Origin: Adiantum capillus-veneris
Taxonomy: Eukaryota > Streptophyta > Polypodiopsida > Polypodiales > Pteridaceae
Direction of reading: 5' to 3'
Assembly (NCBI GenBank): GCA_014529385.2
Contig: CM043967.1
Location: 133,478,682-133,542,681, forward strand
DNA length: 64,000 nucleotides
Below the pieces are notes generated by a model. The model was not told the DNA's origin. It did no database searches and saw nothing but the letters and a program-made list of their open reading frames with translations. Each line of letters opens with the position of its first letter. Position 1 is the stretch's first letter. This document shows positions 45,041 to 58,359 of the stretch, piece by piece. The position numbers and the translations under genes are program-made.

Positions 45041-45560
45041 GGGACCATGATGCCTTCATCCTATTTGATACTAGCTCTACTCACAACTTCATATCAACGG
45101 AGTTGGCCACAAAGCTTGGCATACAAGCTTTCGAGATGGGAGGTATAGTAACTGCCGATGGGGCTTTTAAGAGATAACAAGCTTCTGTTACTCCCTTAAT
45201 TGGGAAGTTGAGGCTTCATTTCCAAAGCTACGTCGACAAAGAAGACTTTTCATCTCGCCTCTCCAACATGAGGATGTTGTTCTAGGGGCACCATGGTTCA
45301 ACCACATGGTTGCCAACATGAAGTTCGTTGAAAGGAGAATCTACTTCACCTACAGGGAAAAGAGCATGTATATAGATGCTAATGAGTTTGTTCATACTAT
45401 ACCACTTGTAAATTCACCTGCTTTTGATAAGTCAATGAAAAGCTCGGTTTTCCCATACATGATTTTTGTCAAAGAGTCTCTAAATGATGTTAATGCTTTA
45501 ACAAAACAAAGTGGTAGGAATCAAGAAGCATTAGACGTTTAATTTTTAAAAAAGATTCCA
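45041..45560 (+). pseudogene. Protease region of C
   Basis: FDTSSTHNFISTELATKLG near 45058-45115: D-T-S where a working retropepsin has D-S/T-G, so the active site is mutated. Later VVLGAPWF appears in a shifted frame near 45275-45300. Confidence 0.75.
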
Positions 45561-45689
45561 AAATGTATTTATTGATGACATCTCTATGGAGTTACCTCCA
45601 AAACGAGGGGATGATGACCATATGATAGAGCTTTTACCCTGGAGCTCACCGCCTAATAAACTCCTTGTAGACTTTCTCAAACTCAACAA

Positions 45690-46060
45690 GAGGAGATTAT
45701 GAAGCAAGTGCATGAGCTAGTAGACAAGGGGATGGTGAGACCTAGCTCCTCTCCCTTTTGTACTCCAGTCCTTTTAGTGCAAAATAAAGATGGAACATAG
45801 CACATGTGTGTAGACTATTGAGCACTAAATTGTATCACTATCAAAAATAGATTTCCCGTACCACGGGTAGAAGATCTGTTTGATAAGCTACAAGGTTTCC
45901 CTCCAAGAGATTCAATACTTAGGTCATATTATCTCTCAAGATGATATCCGTATGGATCCAACCAACCTTGAGGTAATAAAAGGATGGCCTAACCCAAAGA
46001 AATCTACATGAGCTACGAAGATTTATTGGTATATGTGCATACTATAGACACTTCATAGCT
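45690..46060 (+). pseudogene. Reverse transcriptase of C with palm deletion
   Basis: KQVHELVDKGMVRPSSSPFCTPVLLV, then a stop in place of Trp in the next block, then TIKNRFPVPRVEDLFDKLQG. At about 45893 the sequence jumps to IQYLGHIISQDDIRMDP (thumb). The whole palm with the YxDD active site is missing. Longer runs here are described in pieces; each is readable from the plus strand. Confidence 0.85.
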
Positions 46061-46072
46061 AAATTCTCCCAA

Positions 46073-46594
46073 ATGGCAAGACCACTACATGACTTGACCC
46101 AGAAAAATGTTAAGTACATATGGACTGCTAAAGAGCAAAGTGCTTTTGAACAGCCTAAAGAAAAGCTTACTTCTCAATCCGTGCTTACACTACTGGATCT
46201 CTCAAAACCATTTGAGGTCCAATGTGATGCTTGTGGAGATTGCCTTGGAGCAGTTTTGCTTCAAGAAGGGCATGCCATAGCATATGAGAGTCGAAGACTG
46301 AATTCCGACGAGCGAGCATTTGGTATCTACGAGAAGGAGCTATTAGCTGTCCTACAAGTCCTCGACATTTGGAAGCATTATCTATTGGGGACTCCATTCA
46401 TCTTACGAACGGACCACCAAAGTCTCAAGTACTTCATGAAACAAACCAAACTCTCCAACAAACAAATGAGGTGGGGAACTTTTCTTTCACAATTCAATTT
46501 GCATATAGCTCACATTGCTGGCAAGCACAATCAAGTAGCCAATGTGGTGTCCATAGCAACTCACAATGATCTATCTACTAAGAGAGATGAGTAG
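46073..46594 (+). pseudogene. RNase H of C
   Basis: 173 codons open: AFEQPKEKLTSQSVLTLLD, FEVQCDACGDCLGAVLLQ (first catalytic Asp in QCDAC), IAYESRRLNSDERAF, EKELLAVLQVL, RTDHQSLKYF and AGKHNQVANVVS. All conserved RNase H blocks of gypsy elements are present in order. Confidence 0.9.
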
Positions 46595-46639
46595 AATGCT
46601 ATTGACCCCGATTTTAAAGATGTAATTTCAGCACTTGCC

Positions 46640-47560
46640 TTAGGGAAGAAAGAAGAACCATTCACCTTGCAGGATGGTTATCGTCTCTATGGCAATAGGC
46701 TATGTGTTACTCACTCTCTTTGTGAGAAAGTGATATATAAAAACCATGCTTCGCCCTATGCGGGGCATCAAGGGATTCAACCTACCCTTCACGGAGTAGA
46801 GACGTATTTCTATTGGGCTACCATGAAGACGGACATACAAGACTATGTGTCAAAGTATGCCAAAAGACAAAGTATGATAGGGGGAATCAAGCTGAATTGC
46901 TCCATCCTTTCCCAATTTCTAATTCACCATGGAAGAGCACATCCATGGATTTTATCTTTGGATTGTCCAAGTCCATCCATGGGAATACGAAAATATGGAC
47001 AATAGTAGACAGGTTTGACAAACAAGCACATTTTATACCTGTTCAAAAGACTATTAAGGCACACCAAATGGAAACCCTCTTCATATCCCAAATTTGTAAA
47101 CATGATGGCTTGCCAGCATCAATAGTGTCAAATAGAGATCCTCGAATGACCAATAATTTTTGGAAGGGTCTCTTTGAGAATCTAGGTAGTAGGCTTAATT
47201 TGTCTATTGCCTATCATCCCACAAACGGATGACCAAAGTGAAATAGCCAACCTTACAATTCTAGATATACTTAAGACTTATGCTACCAAAGTAGATCGAC
47301 ATTCCTAGTGAAAAACGTACCTACCTCTTATAGAGAATGCGTACAATAATACTGTCCAAAATCATTGAAGGAAGATTTAAAAGCCTCTTGCTACTTAGGA
47401 TACATGGTAAGATCTTTGCTATCTACCGATGAGTATAGCCGAGACCTACAAGAATCTTTCCAAAAGGTTAAGGAGGCTATATCCATCTCGCAACAAAGGC
47501 AAAAGGCTTCTGCTAACAAGCACATAAGGGCCTTAGCTTTCAAGGAAAAAAATTAGGTCC
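46640..47560 (+). pseudogene. Integrase of C
   Basis: Zinc-binding part near 46740-46900 (NHASPYAGHQGIQPTLHGV, Cys positions changed to Ser/Ala in places), core with MDFIFGLSKSIHGN and IVDRFDKQAHFIPV, second Asp in SNRDPRMTNNFW (near 47130) and a shifted end near 47215-47260. It then continues to the C-terminal QQRQKASANKH region at 47490-47530. Frameshifts at about 46940, 47230 and 47340. Confidence 0.88.
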
Positions 47561-47583
47561 TACTCAAATTTCCCAAGGCTCGA

Positions 47584-47997
47584 TTGAGGCAAACTACGTG
47601 CAAAAATTATACGAGCCACCAAAAGTATTATATTAAACTAACAAAAAGATACTATGGTCCTTTTCAAATTCTAAAACCGATCAATGAGATGGCCTATCAA
47701 TTCAAGTTGCACAACCATTGGCTCATTCATAATGCTTTCCATGTGAGCCTACTTAAGCCTTACAAAGGAGAGCCACCACAAGAACCAATAATTGAGGACC
47801 CGCCCGAGATCGAGGATCAAGAAGAGGTGCTTCAACCCGAATCGATTCTTCAACATGAAGACAAGGTACTAAGACATGGTAAGATTATCTAACGGTATCT
47901 TATTAACTTCAAAAATTATCCTTTTGAAGATGCTAGATGGATGCAAGGAACACAACTTAAGGATAGTATGAATCTTGTCAATGCTACATTAGAGTAA
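47584..47997 (+). pseudogene. Integrase C-terminus and chromodomain of C
   Basis: KRYYGPFQILKPINEMAYQF, then HVSLLKPYKGEPPQE, and, across one stop at 47890, a chromodomain-like end (YLINFKNYPFEDARW). Same module order as in chromovirus B. Confidence 0.85.
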
Positions 47998-48479
47998 GCA
48001 AATGTAAAATGTTTCTTTTAAATGATCAATTTTTTTGTCTTAAAATACTAGTTCTCTTTTTAAATGCTATCAATGCTACATTAGAGTAAGCAAATGTAAA
48101 TGTTTCTTTTAAATGATCATTTTTTTTGTCTTATAATACTAGTTCTCTTTTTATTGCGCACAAATTTAAGTAGTATGCTTGCTTAGAATCATGTTTGTGA
48201 TGATGACATCTCTCAAACACCAAGTAGAATTTGTACTCTACTTTGGGAGAATGAAATGGAATCAAGAGCAGACATGCTTGCCGATAGCTAAGTCTCTCAA
48301 GCCCCAAATGGATTAGTCATCTATCTTGGAATGATGTCGTAGGGTAAGAAGGAATCCTCTACTCTCTAAGAAACATAGACCAATGATTAAGTCTTTATCT
48401 TCTCTACCTCATAGTCAAGGACGACTATGATTTCAAGAGAGAGGTAATATCATAAAATCTAACATCTAACTAACCAAAA

Positions 48480-50082
48480 TGATTTTCTCATATTAAACTG
48501 ATCATTTAATGTGGGAGAATAAACAGGAACAAGAGTTAGAATATAGACATGTGCTTATGGATCTATCTCAGCAAGAGACCAAAGTCAATGGGTCCAAATG
48601 AGAGATGGTATGTCAAAGAGCAATGCTAGCTAATGGAGCTTGAAATACCTTAGAGTTAGCTTCATTAAAAACCTCCAAAGGTTAGTGCTAAAAGTCCTTA
48701 GACCTAGGACCTTAGGCAAGCTAGGGCTAAGCTTGAGGTGGGACCCGACCCAAGCTTGAGGTGCTTGTCGTGCTTGAGCTGACTAAGCTACTTGAGGTGC
48801 TTGTCATGCTTGATGACTAAGGTGCTTGAGGTTCTTGTCATGCTTTATGACTAAGGTTCTTAAGGTGCTTGTCATGCTTCATGACTAAATTTCTTGAGGT
48901 TCTTGTCATGCTTGATGACTAAGGTTCTTGAGGTGCTTGTCATGCTTTATGACTAAGGTGCTTAAGGTACTTGGGGGTCAAGATGCTTGAGGTACTTGAA
49001 GTCAAAGCAAGGCCTACAAAGGAGGAGATGAGCCCCAAGAGTAGGGGTGGGGTTGATTGGTATTTCCCTCACCCAAGGGACACCCCTTGCTCAAAGAGGC
49101 AAATAGGACACATGTCAAGGCCCTAGCTAAGTTGCCCCCATAGTGTGCCTAAAGCCTATTGGATGCCTTTGAGAGAGTTCCAAAGAGAATTTAGTTGAAT
49201 TAATTAATTGTTTAATCTTTATTCAAGTCCTCTCTCCCAAAGGTGTAAGGAGGACATTTGTCCCAATGCTACCCTTGTTGCTTGTTATATACAAAGCTTG
49301 TGATTGGATAGGCTTGAGAAGGTCCAATCATCTCCAAGCTAGAGCTAGAAGAGGGGGTCGACCCAAGCAAGGAGGGGGTGTGCTTGACCATATACCCTCT
49401 CTCATTCACTCTCACACACTCTCATTCTCACTTTGTGAAAGTGCAAGAACTCCATCCCCTTCTCCAAGCTTGAGAACTTGAGAGACTACACCAACAACTC
49501 TTGGCTATGGAATGCAAATCCAACCAAGAGCCATGCTTCAATGTTATGCTAGCTATCTTCTTCATCTCCATTACTCTGCTTTGTTAAGCTCTATGAATAA
49601 TGGTATGAGAGGAAAGTATTTCTGTCTCGTAAGTTACTTCTTCTTCCTCTTCCCTACCCTCATTCCTTGCTAGCTCTCTCCACCTTCGAAAGTGTTTGAG
49701 GTCTTGGGACTAAGGCCATGGATGAAATGCTTTCATTAGATTAAATTAGAGGCATAATTGTGGTGCATGAAGCTCTCTATCTTTATCGCACCATCAAGGT
49801 CTCAAGGAACACAAAGCTTGTATTGTGCCAAGTCTCTCTTTATGGGAGAAACTATAATACAAAAGCCTTTTGGAGGGGGGACCGGGCTCCACATAAATCC
49901 GGTCCTCAACTGTTGTCAAGTTCTCTAATTCTCTCTCTTGCAAAGTATTGTTCATGCCAAGTTAATTAAGTATAATGGTTATGTTGCTATCCCTCTACTT
50001 TCTCAAAGTATTCTCATAAAAATGCTCACTACAATTTTCTTAATTCCGCTATTCTCAATGTTCATAGTCCATTTCCATTACA
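48480..50082 (+). repeat. 3' LTR of chromovirus C
   Basis: 1603 bp. Two extra units of the 34-bp minisatellite (48785-48985) account for most of the 75-bp length excess over the left LTR. Confidence 0.92.
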
Positions 50083-51075
50083 TGTAAATTTCCAAATGAA
50101 AGTGTCAGCTTGTTATTGTGAAGCCCACCAATCCACAATGGCAATGATTCGGTGAGACTGGTTGTGACACGTCTATTGGTCAGACTCTCAAGATGTAATT
50201 GGTTGCCAAGCGGTATTATCAACTAGACTGCTCTTAGTTGACCTTGTCATTTTCCCTTGTGTTTTGATTTGCCATGGATTCCCAATTTGATTAGATAGCA
50301 AGATTTTTTATTAGTCCATTCTTCATAGCCTTTGAAAATGAAGAAAATTTCTATTCACTTATGTATGTAAATCTTAAGACTAGATTTGTACAACAAGCTC
50401 TCAAAAAAAACTATGAACATGCACACTAAAGATGCTTTAGTTGGAGGTGAAAATCACATACAGCTAATGATAATCAAGCATCAAATCAGTCCTTTAATAT
50501 AATTTTCAAGATCATGGTCAATGCAACAAAATGGGTAAGTGAAAACATTAAATTATGCACAACCATGCTCGATTGCAAGACTTCAATGAGAGCTTTCTCC
50601 ACATGCAAATTCCAATCTACAATATGAGAGGAAGGTTTCTGATGGTGGACCCAAGGATGACCAAAAAAAAGTCCAAAGTAACAATAAGTACAATCTATGT
50701 GTTATTGACTAAGCACACACAATAAGTAGGGGAATAGAACTCCTACTGTTGATGGCTAATGAGAAGATGAAAATGAAAATTCAAGCATCTACACATACTA
50801 ACTAAGAGATGTGGGAATGCTCAATTAATGATCTTATGAATAATGTTAAATGCAATAATCCATCGCCAATTAAGCTTAAATAATTAGGAGGGTAGTGGCT
50901 AAAGAGATCGTCTTTAGAACATGCTCACACTACTTAATTGGATGCTAATTGGAAGTTGGGGAGAGCTAATAGAGAGAGACGAGTAATTAGTGCTAATTGA
51001 CAATAAGAGGATTAATCCCCTTCAATCTTTGATAGTACTTGGAGGGTTAGGGTGGATTAGTGAGAGTAGTATTTG

Positions 51076-51140
<65 letters not shown>

Positions 51141-51145
51141 GGTGA

Positions 51146-51183
<38 letters not shown>

Positions 51184-51299
51184 GAGGGAGGGGGGCTAAA
51201 AGATAGAAAGACAAATTGTAGAGTCCAAATGAACTCTTGGTTATGCATTAAAAAAGAGAGATTACAAGCCTCTTATATAGGAACTCATAAAGGGCAATT
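50083..51299. other. AT-rich flank, no gene recognised
   Basis: No domain in any frame. It contains the TG/GA microsatellite at 51077-51180. A minus-strand TATATAAG word at 51276-51283 could be the promoter of an LTR fragment. Confidence 0.4.
51077..51180. repeat. (TG)n-(GA)n compound microsatellite
   Basis: (TG) 51077-51137 followed by (GA) 51152-51180, with one short interruption. Confidence 0.97.
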
Positions 51300-51445
51300 T
51301 CATGGACACGTCTTGGAATGAAACCTCACCATATTCATCACCATCTTAGGTAAAAAGTAAGTGCATGCTATCACATGATTTATGCCACATAGGCATCCTT
51401 AGGAAACTAGATAGGTTATACACCAAGAAGCATCTTAACCCTATG
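51300..51445. repeat. Dispersed repeat D, right copy
   Basis: Direct repeat of 40735-40900, about 10.5 kb away on the other side of chromovirus C. It has several indels relative to the left copy. Confidence 0.75.
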
Positions 51446-52552
51446 CCAAACTCCACAAAAATCACTCGGAGAATGCTATCTCTTTGATTTTATTTTTTGT
51501 ATATTCAACAAATGTTTTAAAATAAGTGATGGTAACAAAAATTGGCCTAAAAGAGCAACATCTTGAAGTTTGAGAGCTCTCTACTATCGTGAATAGTGGT
51601 AATATCAAATCATCCCAAATGCATAGCATCTTCAAACAAGACCCATCTATTAACTTGATCATTTGTAAGATTGGCAACATTATAAGCTACAAGCTCCCTA
51701 GCTCCCCTCTACATGCTCCTGACAAGGAAAACCAATTCATGTTTCGATAAGTTTTCAAGGCACTAGAATGTATGCACATATCAAGACTACATAGAATATT
51801 GTACTTTATCATGAAATCCCTCCCCCTTTGGTACACTTTAATCTTGTTTGTCAACTTCAAAGTTTCACAAACATCTCCATAGCCTAACACAACTTTCATC
51901 TAGCCTATTTATGTTCATGTGTTAACTATTTTTGTCATATCTAGGTTCTCCACAAAGGTCATCAATGCACCCTTCTAGGTTGAAGCTATAGAACACCGAT
52001 GCAAGAAATCACAGGAAAATGGGAAATATATGAGTTTTAAACAATGAGAGTCACCTCCTTAATATGAAAAATAGTGAATCATAAAATACTAGACAAATAT
52101 ACCAATCAAATAATGTTCTGTGGCAAGAGTGAACATTTGCTAAGGATTGAATATGCTTTCCATGCAATAACAGATGCAACAATCATGTTCTTGTTGCGAA
52201 GAATGCTCTATCGTGCATGACAAATCTCACATACCAACATGGTCTTTAAGACACACGTATTATTTTTTGTGGTGTATTGATGATTTCACAAGCACCTCTC
52301 ATCATCCTGAAAAAACATAATCATTTTTAAATTGGCTTAAAGCAATTGTGATATCGAGTGCTACTTTGAGGAATACCCCTATAGAGAAGATTCTCGTTCA
52401 AGTTCAACTAGGGGGTGGCCAATGATGGTGGGACCAAAGTTGGTCGGTGTTGAAATATGTGTTGTAGTGCTATGGATTCTAGCAGGTGAGGGATAAAGGG
52501 TTGAAATAGGTACCAAGGTCCTGGGTAGGCAGGTAGCAACTGTTGTGTATGG
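51446..52552. other. Unresolved; possible LTR-element gag scrap
   Basis: Minus-strand frames at 51687-51899 (KVVLGYGDVCETLKL) and 51462-51680 carry words faintly like an LTR-element gag, but the match is too weak to name a family. I see nothing else. Confidence 0.3.
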
Positions 52553-52800
52553 CTGATGTGATTTTCTAGGCCATAACTTTTCTGCGACCCTTTTTAACTG
52601 TCAACATATTTGCCTCCCAATTACGCTTTACCCTGGCTTGGCATAACCATGGTCTCCCCAAAATAATATGATAATCCTGACTGTGATCCTCAATGTTTAA
52701 CACCACTAACGAAACAGCAAAAGACAAACCAGCCACATCTAGCACAATGCCTCAGAGCAATCATACTGGCTGTACTCTTTGTTGATCCACCATGCAAATT
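52553..52800 (-). pseudogene. Gypsy-type protease C-terminal fragment
   Basis: Minus strand reads PGIVLDVAGLSFAVSLVVL, then HIILGRPWL (the retropepsin ILGRPW motif) and WEANMLTVKKGRRKVMA. No other part of the element is next to it. Confidence 0.65.
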
Positions 52801-52857
52801 ACAAAGGTTCCCAATCACTAAGGCCAAAGCGCTCACAAGACGTTTGAGTAATAATAT

Positions 52858-52896
52858 TCACTCTCTCTCTCTATGTGTGTGTGTGTGTGTGTGTGG
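52858..52896. repeat. (CT)n-(TG)n microsatellite
   Basis: (CT) run then (GT) run at the 3' edge of the LINE fragment. Confidence 0.9.
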
Positions 52897-52929
52897 AAAA
52901 CTTTGTCTATATTACATTGTTCGGTACAT

Positions 52930-54790
52930 TTTCTTTACATATCATCCCCTATAAGGCATCTATATACTTTTGCATCTGATTCTGCAAAAACTTTGGCAAC
53001 GACAAATAATCCTCAAGAAGCCTATTTTTCAAGTGGAAATGCATGAGAGTGCTTGTCAAATATTGCTAAATTCTTGGCCTGCCACATAAGAGAAACCATC
53101 TATACTTTGATAGACAACAAGCATAAATGAAGACCCAATTAATCAGTTTGTATGAACCCAAAGAGCATTTTAAACTTGGTAATTTTAGTCTAGCAACACA
53201 ACAACCATAATCTTGGAGAGTTTTCCACCATATCCTCACATGTCTACAATTGAGAAACAAATGCTTCATAGACTCTAATTTATTACATCTGACACAAGCT
53301 CCTTGCATTACATTTTTCGTGGCTAGCAACTCCCCAATTGGTAAGGCACCAATCATAACTCTCCATATAAAGACTCTATGCATGTAGGCACAATGTACAT
53401 CCCAAGTGAGCTGTATTTGTTGCATCCATCATCGTTTGGTATTACCAAGTCCCCAAATTCTTTTACATCTCACATGAATTGCTCTATCAAGCAGCATCTG
53501 ATAGAATATTTTGGTAGTAGAAGTCCACCAATTAGGTGAGGAGTTTGGTAGCTCCCAATCTTGGAATCTCTGACTTGAATTTTGATTACGTGGAATTTGT
53601 ATGTTGAAGACACAAGCAAAAAGCAGAGCCCATGCTACCTTGAGTCCAGTGTCCAACTTGAAGAGTCTCCTAGCAACCAAAAAGGAAACCAACTGGCTGT
53701 TAGATTCCAAAACTTGTTCAATTACATTGACTCCTCTTTTAAAGAGGGTTAAGGCTTTCTTTCCCAATAACAATGCAGGAGGTTTTTGAAAGACAAAGCT
53801 CCAAAAACAAGATTCCACTCCTAAGGAATTCCATAGGTATTTAGCCCTTCCAGCCCACACCAGCTTTGAACATACCTCTTTCCATGATTTAACAAGCATA
53901 TTAACAATTTTATCACATAGCTTAAGAGGAGCAGTAGAGAACAGTTTATCCCAAGGCTCCATTTCCCAAAAACCATGGAAGTGAACAATAGCTTTATCAA
54001 TTAGAAACTAGAGCAGCCTACACCAACATTTATCCAGATTCAACATGTGTTTAAAAAGTGTGTCTCTTCTAGCTTGCATCTGCATTTTCAAATGTTAAAT
54101 TCCCAATCCTCCTAATTCAACAGGAATTGCAACATAGTCCCAAGCGTACCAGGCTTTATGCCACGAGGTCACCGCAAAAATTTCAGGTACGTGGATTTGA
54201 ACCTATTAAATGCCAAATCAGACCGATCCAACAAAGGTAGAAAATTCAGCACATATGGCACCAAAATAGCTTGTAGAATCCTTGGAAAGGTCACTCATCA
54301 CATGATGCCAGCTGACAATCTTGGAACATACTCTATCTTCTACCCAATCTATCAACTTCTTAGAGGTCACATCTACACCAAGTGGCTAATCTAGATGCGT
54401 AGACACTATACCCCTGCATATTCTTTTCCCCCTCTAAATGAGACTATTGCAATTGTATGCAGATACATCTGTAAGGCTAGATTTTTCCAAGTTTATATTC
54501 AGTCCTACTGACAGTGAGTAAATATTTAGATAGTTCATGCATTTCCCAATGTTTGCATTCTTAGCTTGCAGCAGAAAAGTGACAATGACATGTAAACCCC
54601 AAGGCCACCACATGTTCTTGGCCAATTTGCATCCCTTTTAAATTTCCCCTAGTAGCTTGAGCTGTTAAAAAGAAAATAGTAGACGAGTAGCAACTGCAAG
54701 TTATAAAGGACTCAAGGGACACCTCAATGAACCCATTTTGAGCTTCATGCAAGTGTTTCCTCAAGAATGGTGAAATTCAGATTGTTACAT
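52930..54790 (-). pseudogene. LINE ORF2 fragment (RT end to zf-RVT)
   Basis: Minus strand, 5' to 3': an RT end near 54700-54440 with words of the YADD-following region and SVGLNINLEKSSL (the usual SGL-N-KS block); a long linker frame at 53962-53429; then the plant-LINE zinc-binding end (53425-53066) with FIWRVMIGALPIGELL, CVRCNKLESMKHLFLNC and WW. Endonuclease and most of RT are absent, as expected for a 5'-truncated copy. Stops between the frames show it is dead. Confidence 0.8.
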
Positions 54791-55861
54791 TTTCAGCCAA
54801 CAATCTATACAGAATCAAAGGTTTCATACAAAGGTTTTTAAGGACTGACAATGATCCCACAACGACCTCAGACAATAAGCTGCTTGACCCATAACCATGT
54901 CAAAAAGCCCTTCTCTATGAGCTGACTCGATGGGGCCCATGGTTATCATGTGACCATCTTTGAGACATTGATGATATCTTGCCTACAATTTGTAACCAAT
55001 ATAGTGCGCATTAAGTGCTGGGGTTGTCAAGCTTGACAGTGAAAGCTTTCAATCTCGAGTAGAAGGTGTCAAAGATGGGTCAAAGCTGTCTTTGAATTTT
55101 GAGACTTATCTCTAACTTTTCAATTTGAAGGTGAAAACCTACAAAATTTATTTAGAAACATTTAGTAGAAATCATTTGACCATAGTATAATTGAAAAATT
55201 CAAAAACCCTAGGTTAAGTGTAACCACACCTTCTAATTTTGAAATTTACCTCTAAATTTTAATCCATTTATTTAATCCACACAATATAACAAAAATTTTA
55301 AAAACTATTATTTATACATTCAAATACTAGAGAAAACAATGATAAGACAAAAGAGAGAAAATAAAATGGAAAAAATATTTATAGAGAAAGAGAGAGAGAT
55401 GGGGAAAATATATACTATTTGAATATATGGGTAAGACATTCAACATGAGAGAAAAAATAATAACAAAAAACAGAGAGGGAGATTGAGAGAGTTAAAAAAA
55501 GTGAAAATTTGAGAGAAAGTATAGAAAGAAAATGTTGACAAAAAGAGAAGTAGGGTAAAAAATATAGAAATAGGAAAAATTAAGACAATTAGAATATTCA
55601 AACAATCATAGAGAGAGAGAGAGCGAGAGGAAGAACATGAAAAATAATAAGATATAAATGTTGAATAGAGAATTTATTGACCTAAAAAAAGAATATTTTC
55701 AATAAAAAAAGTGACAATACTCTCTATTTTTATCTGCAGTGCCTGATGATCTTTTAATTTAACTCACCGTAGAAGTTATAAAAAGCAACATCTCACCTCT
55801 CGCCTCTGTCTCTGTTGACAAAATTTCCTCAAATAATATATTCTTAAAAAATGATTTGATG

Positions 55862-55866
<5 letters not shown>

Positions 55867-55910
<44 letters not shown>
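55867..55910. repeat. (CT)n microsatellite
   Basis: 22 CT units. Confidence 0.97.
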
Positions 55911-55912
<2 letters not shown>

Positions 55913-57946
55913 AAAGTAGGTGTTCATCCTTTCATCACTTTTCCATAAAAATTGGTTGTGTGCCGTATACAAGGACTGAGTTACGGTTACGAATAAATGG
56001 GCAAGCTTGCATATGGTTAGTGTAAGAAAAGCATCTTCCGGCTTCCACAAAGATCATATGTTGATCATAATTTTTGTTCTTAGAAGATACATAGTTTGTT
56101 GAACATTTGGTCATATTCTATGGTTGTGTGTGTCATTTACGCTATGTTTTGCTTTGTAGTAGATTTAGAGCACGATTTAATTTCACACTTAGTCACACAT
56201 GTTGTTTATGTGTGTCATTTAAAAACATGTACAACTTTTTCTGACATTTAGTCATACAATTTGATTGTGTGTGCCTTTTTAAGTTGTTGAACTCTGTTTA
56301 TGCTAGATATAGCTATAGCACTTAGTCATTCATGTTGCCCGTGTAGATTTCCCAAAGAAAACTATTTATAGAATCCTCAATCTTTATCTAATAATAATTA
56401 TTTATTTGCAAATCATACTGGAGTTAAGCCAAAAAAAGGAATCTTTGAATCTTTTATGTAAAACATTTTGTTTCATAGTCACAAACTTGACCAACAAAGA
56501 AAATTTTCACGCCGCTGAAAGTAAAGTGGGAATTGAAGACTTCATAAAGAAGGCTATTTGTAAGGCCAAAGAAGCCTTACCATTTAAGCCACAGGAAATC
56601 CATACACCGAGCGAAAAAAACCGAGCGTGTCATTTTTTTTAGCGTAAGTAGAGAGAATTGTAACGCAAAAATCCTTTTTGTATTAAGCCCTACCATAATA
56701 TCAAATGCAAGAAATCCAACAAAATAGTCAATCCATAGAAGGTAATCGCTGCTACACTATAAATTCCTACTTTATTAAGTAACACAAGCTAACAAAACAA
56801 AACAAGTATAATAGGCACCCATCTCACAATGGCAATTACAAGGAATCCAAAAAAATGGCCAATCCATAGAGGACTATTAACCTTAGCTCATACAATTGAT
56901 GCTATGCTGAAACTATGGCCCCACACAATCCCTAGTAAAGCTCTACTTTTATTAGTGCAACCTGGTGCACAAACTCGTGAGCTAAAGTATCAACCCAAGG
57001 ACACAAAAATACACAAAGTACATGTATTTGCAAGGCACGTACATGAGGCACTTACTGACTCTTTTTTAATTAATCCTCTCAAGTACATCAAAGGAATTCT
57101 ACAATGGGCACAACATAAGTCACCCCCTTTTAAATCGAGCTAGAAGTGCTAACATGGAAAACATGTGACGAATCAGATACCAATATAACCTCTCTCACTA
57201 GTTGTGCTTACATGCTTCTGCCAATGCTAGCCTCTCCTAAGTCTTTGGTTAATTTTGACCTCCATCTAACATGCTTACCATCCCTGAATTTAGCATGGAA
57301 ACTACTAGATTGTGTTCCACATTGCCCACTACGGTAGTCGTTCTACTATGCTGCAACTTTGTCATAGCACAAATACATTCTATTGCAGCATCTCAACCGC
57401 CAATGAAAGCAGATAGGTTTCCATAGCTTCAACAACCTACAATACCGGGAATCAATAATCATAACATCAATATTCCATGCATGAGTGTTACTATCATTGG
57501 AAAACCATGCAAACCCCTCCATAATTTCTCCGGGTTTGGCACCCACGGGTATATATTTTCTCCTTTCCTAAAAGCAAGGTGCAAGAACACCATTTTTTAC
57601 ATTATCTTTTTTTTTTTAATGAACCTACTACAACGTACTTTGTCTCCAAGAAGAACACCAAAACATGTCATTCTTCAATCAGGCTCTATGCGCCTAATTG
57701 CCCAGACTCTTCAAGGCACCTTCTTCTACGTCCAAAGACATGGAGCAACAGAACAATTTTGCTTGGTATGTGGTACATTGTAAACCGTGTAGTGACAGTA
57801 ATAAAATTTGGTCTATGGTAATCATCTTCAAGAGTTCCTTCGGGGTCAATAAGGATTGGCCGTGATTTTTGCACACTCTTTTCCTGTATTGTATCTCTAT
57901 TTTTCTAGAACTGTTGATTGAGTTATATGAAAAAGATTTTTATTCA

Positions 57947-57970
57947 ACACACACACACACACACACACAC
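57947..57970. repeat. (AC)n microsatellite
   Basis: 12 AC units. Confidence 0.95.
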
Positions 57971-58359
57971 TGACTTTGCCTCTCTCAACCCCTTACACGC
58001 CTTCTATTTTCCTCCTCACTCTTAATAGTCTACACCTCTGCGCTCCATTTTCCTCCTGTCAACCTTAATTGACTAATACAAGTTTTCTTTCTCTCAACTT
58101 CTTATCATCAAAACCTCTGCGTTCTCTCGGCATATATCTCTCAACTTCTTATTTTCTCTCAATACCTACAGTTATAATGTTTCCCAACTCTATTTTTCCC
58201 CCTTTCAACTCTGCATGCATTGATTTTGTGAACTCTAGTTCCCTCCTCAACCCTAATTGGCATCGGCAAAGCATATAATCTGGCCATCGATAGAACTTGG
58301 CATGACTCCAAAGCAACACTTGCCAACCATGTAGGCTCTTACACATCAAGCTTAAAAAT

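Larger units (their letters stand above)
41711..50082 (+). mobile_element. Ty3/gypsy chromovirus C, degenerate
   Basis: Plus-strand element with LTRs 41711-43238 and 48480-50082, both TGATTTTC...CCATTACA. A PBS-like site follows the left LTR. Internal order is gag, zinc knuckle, protease, RT, RNase H, integrase, chromodomain, all with stops and frameshifts, and with the RT palm deleted. No target duplication (TGCGC / TGTAA) and no clean PPT, so it is old or its ends have drifted. Confidence 0.92.
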
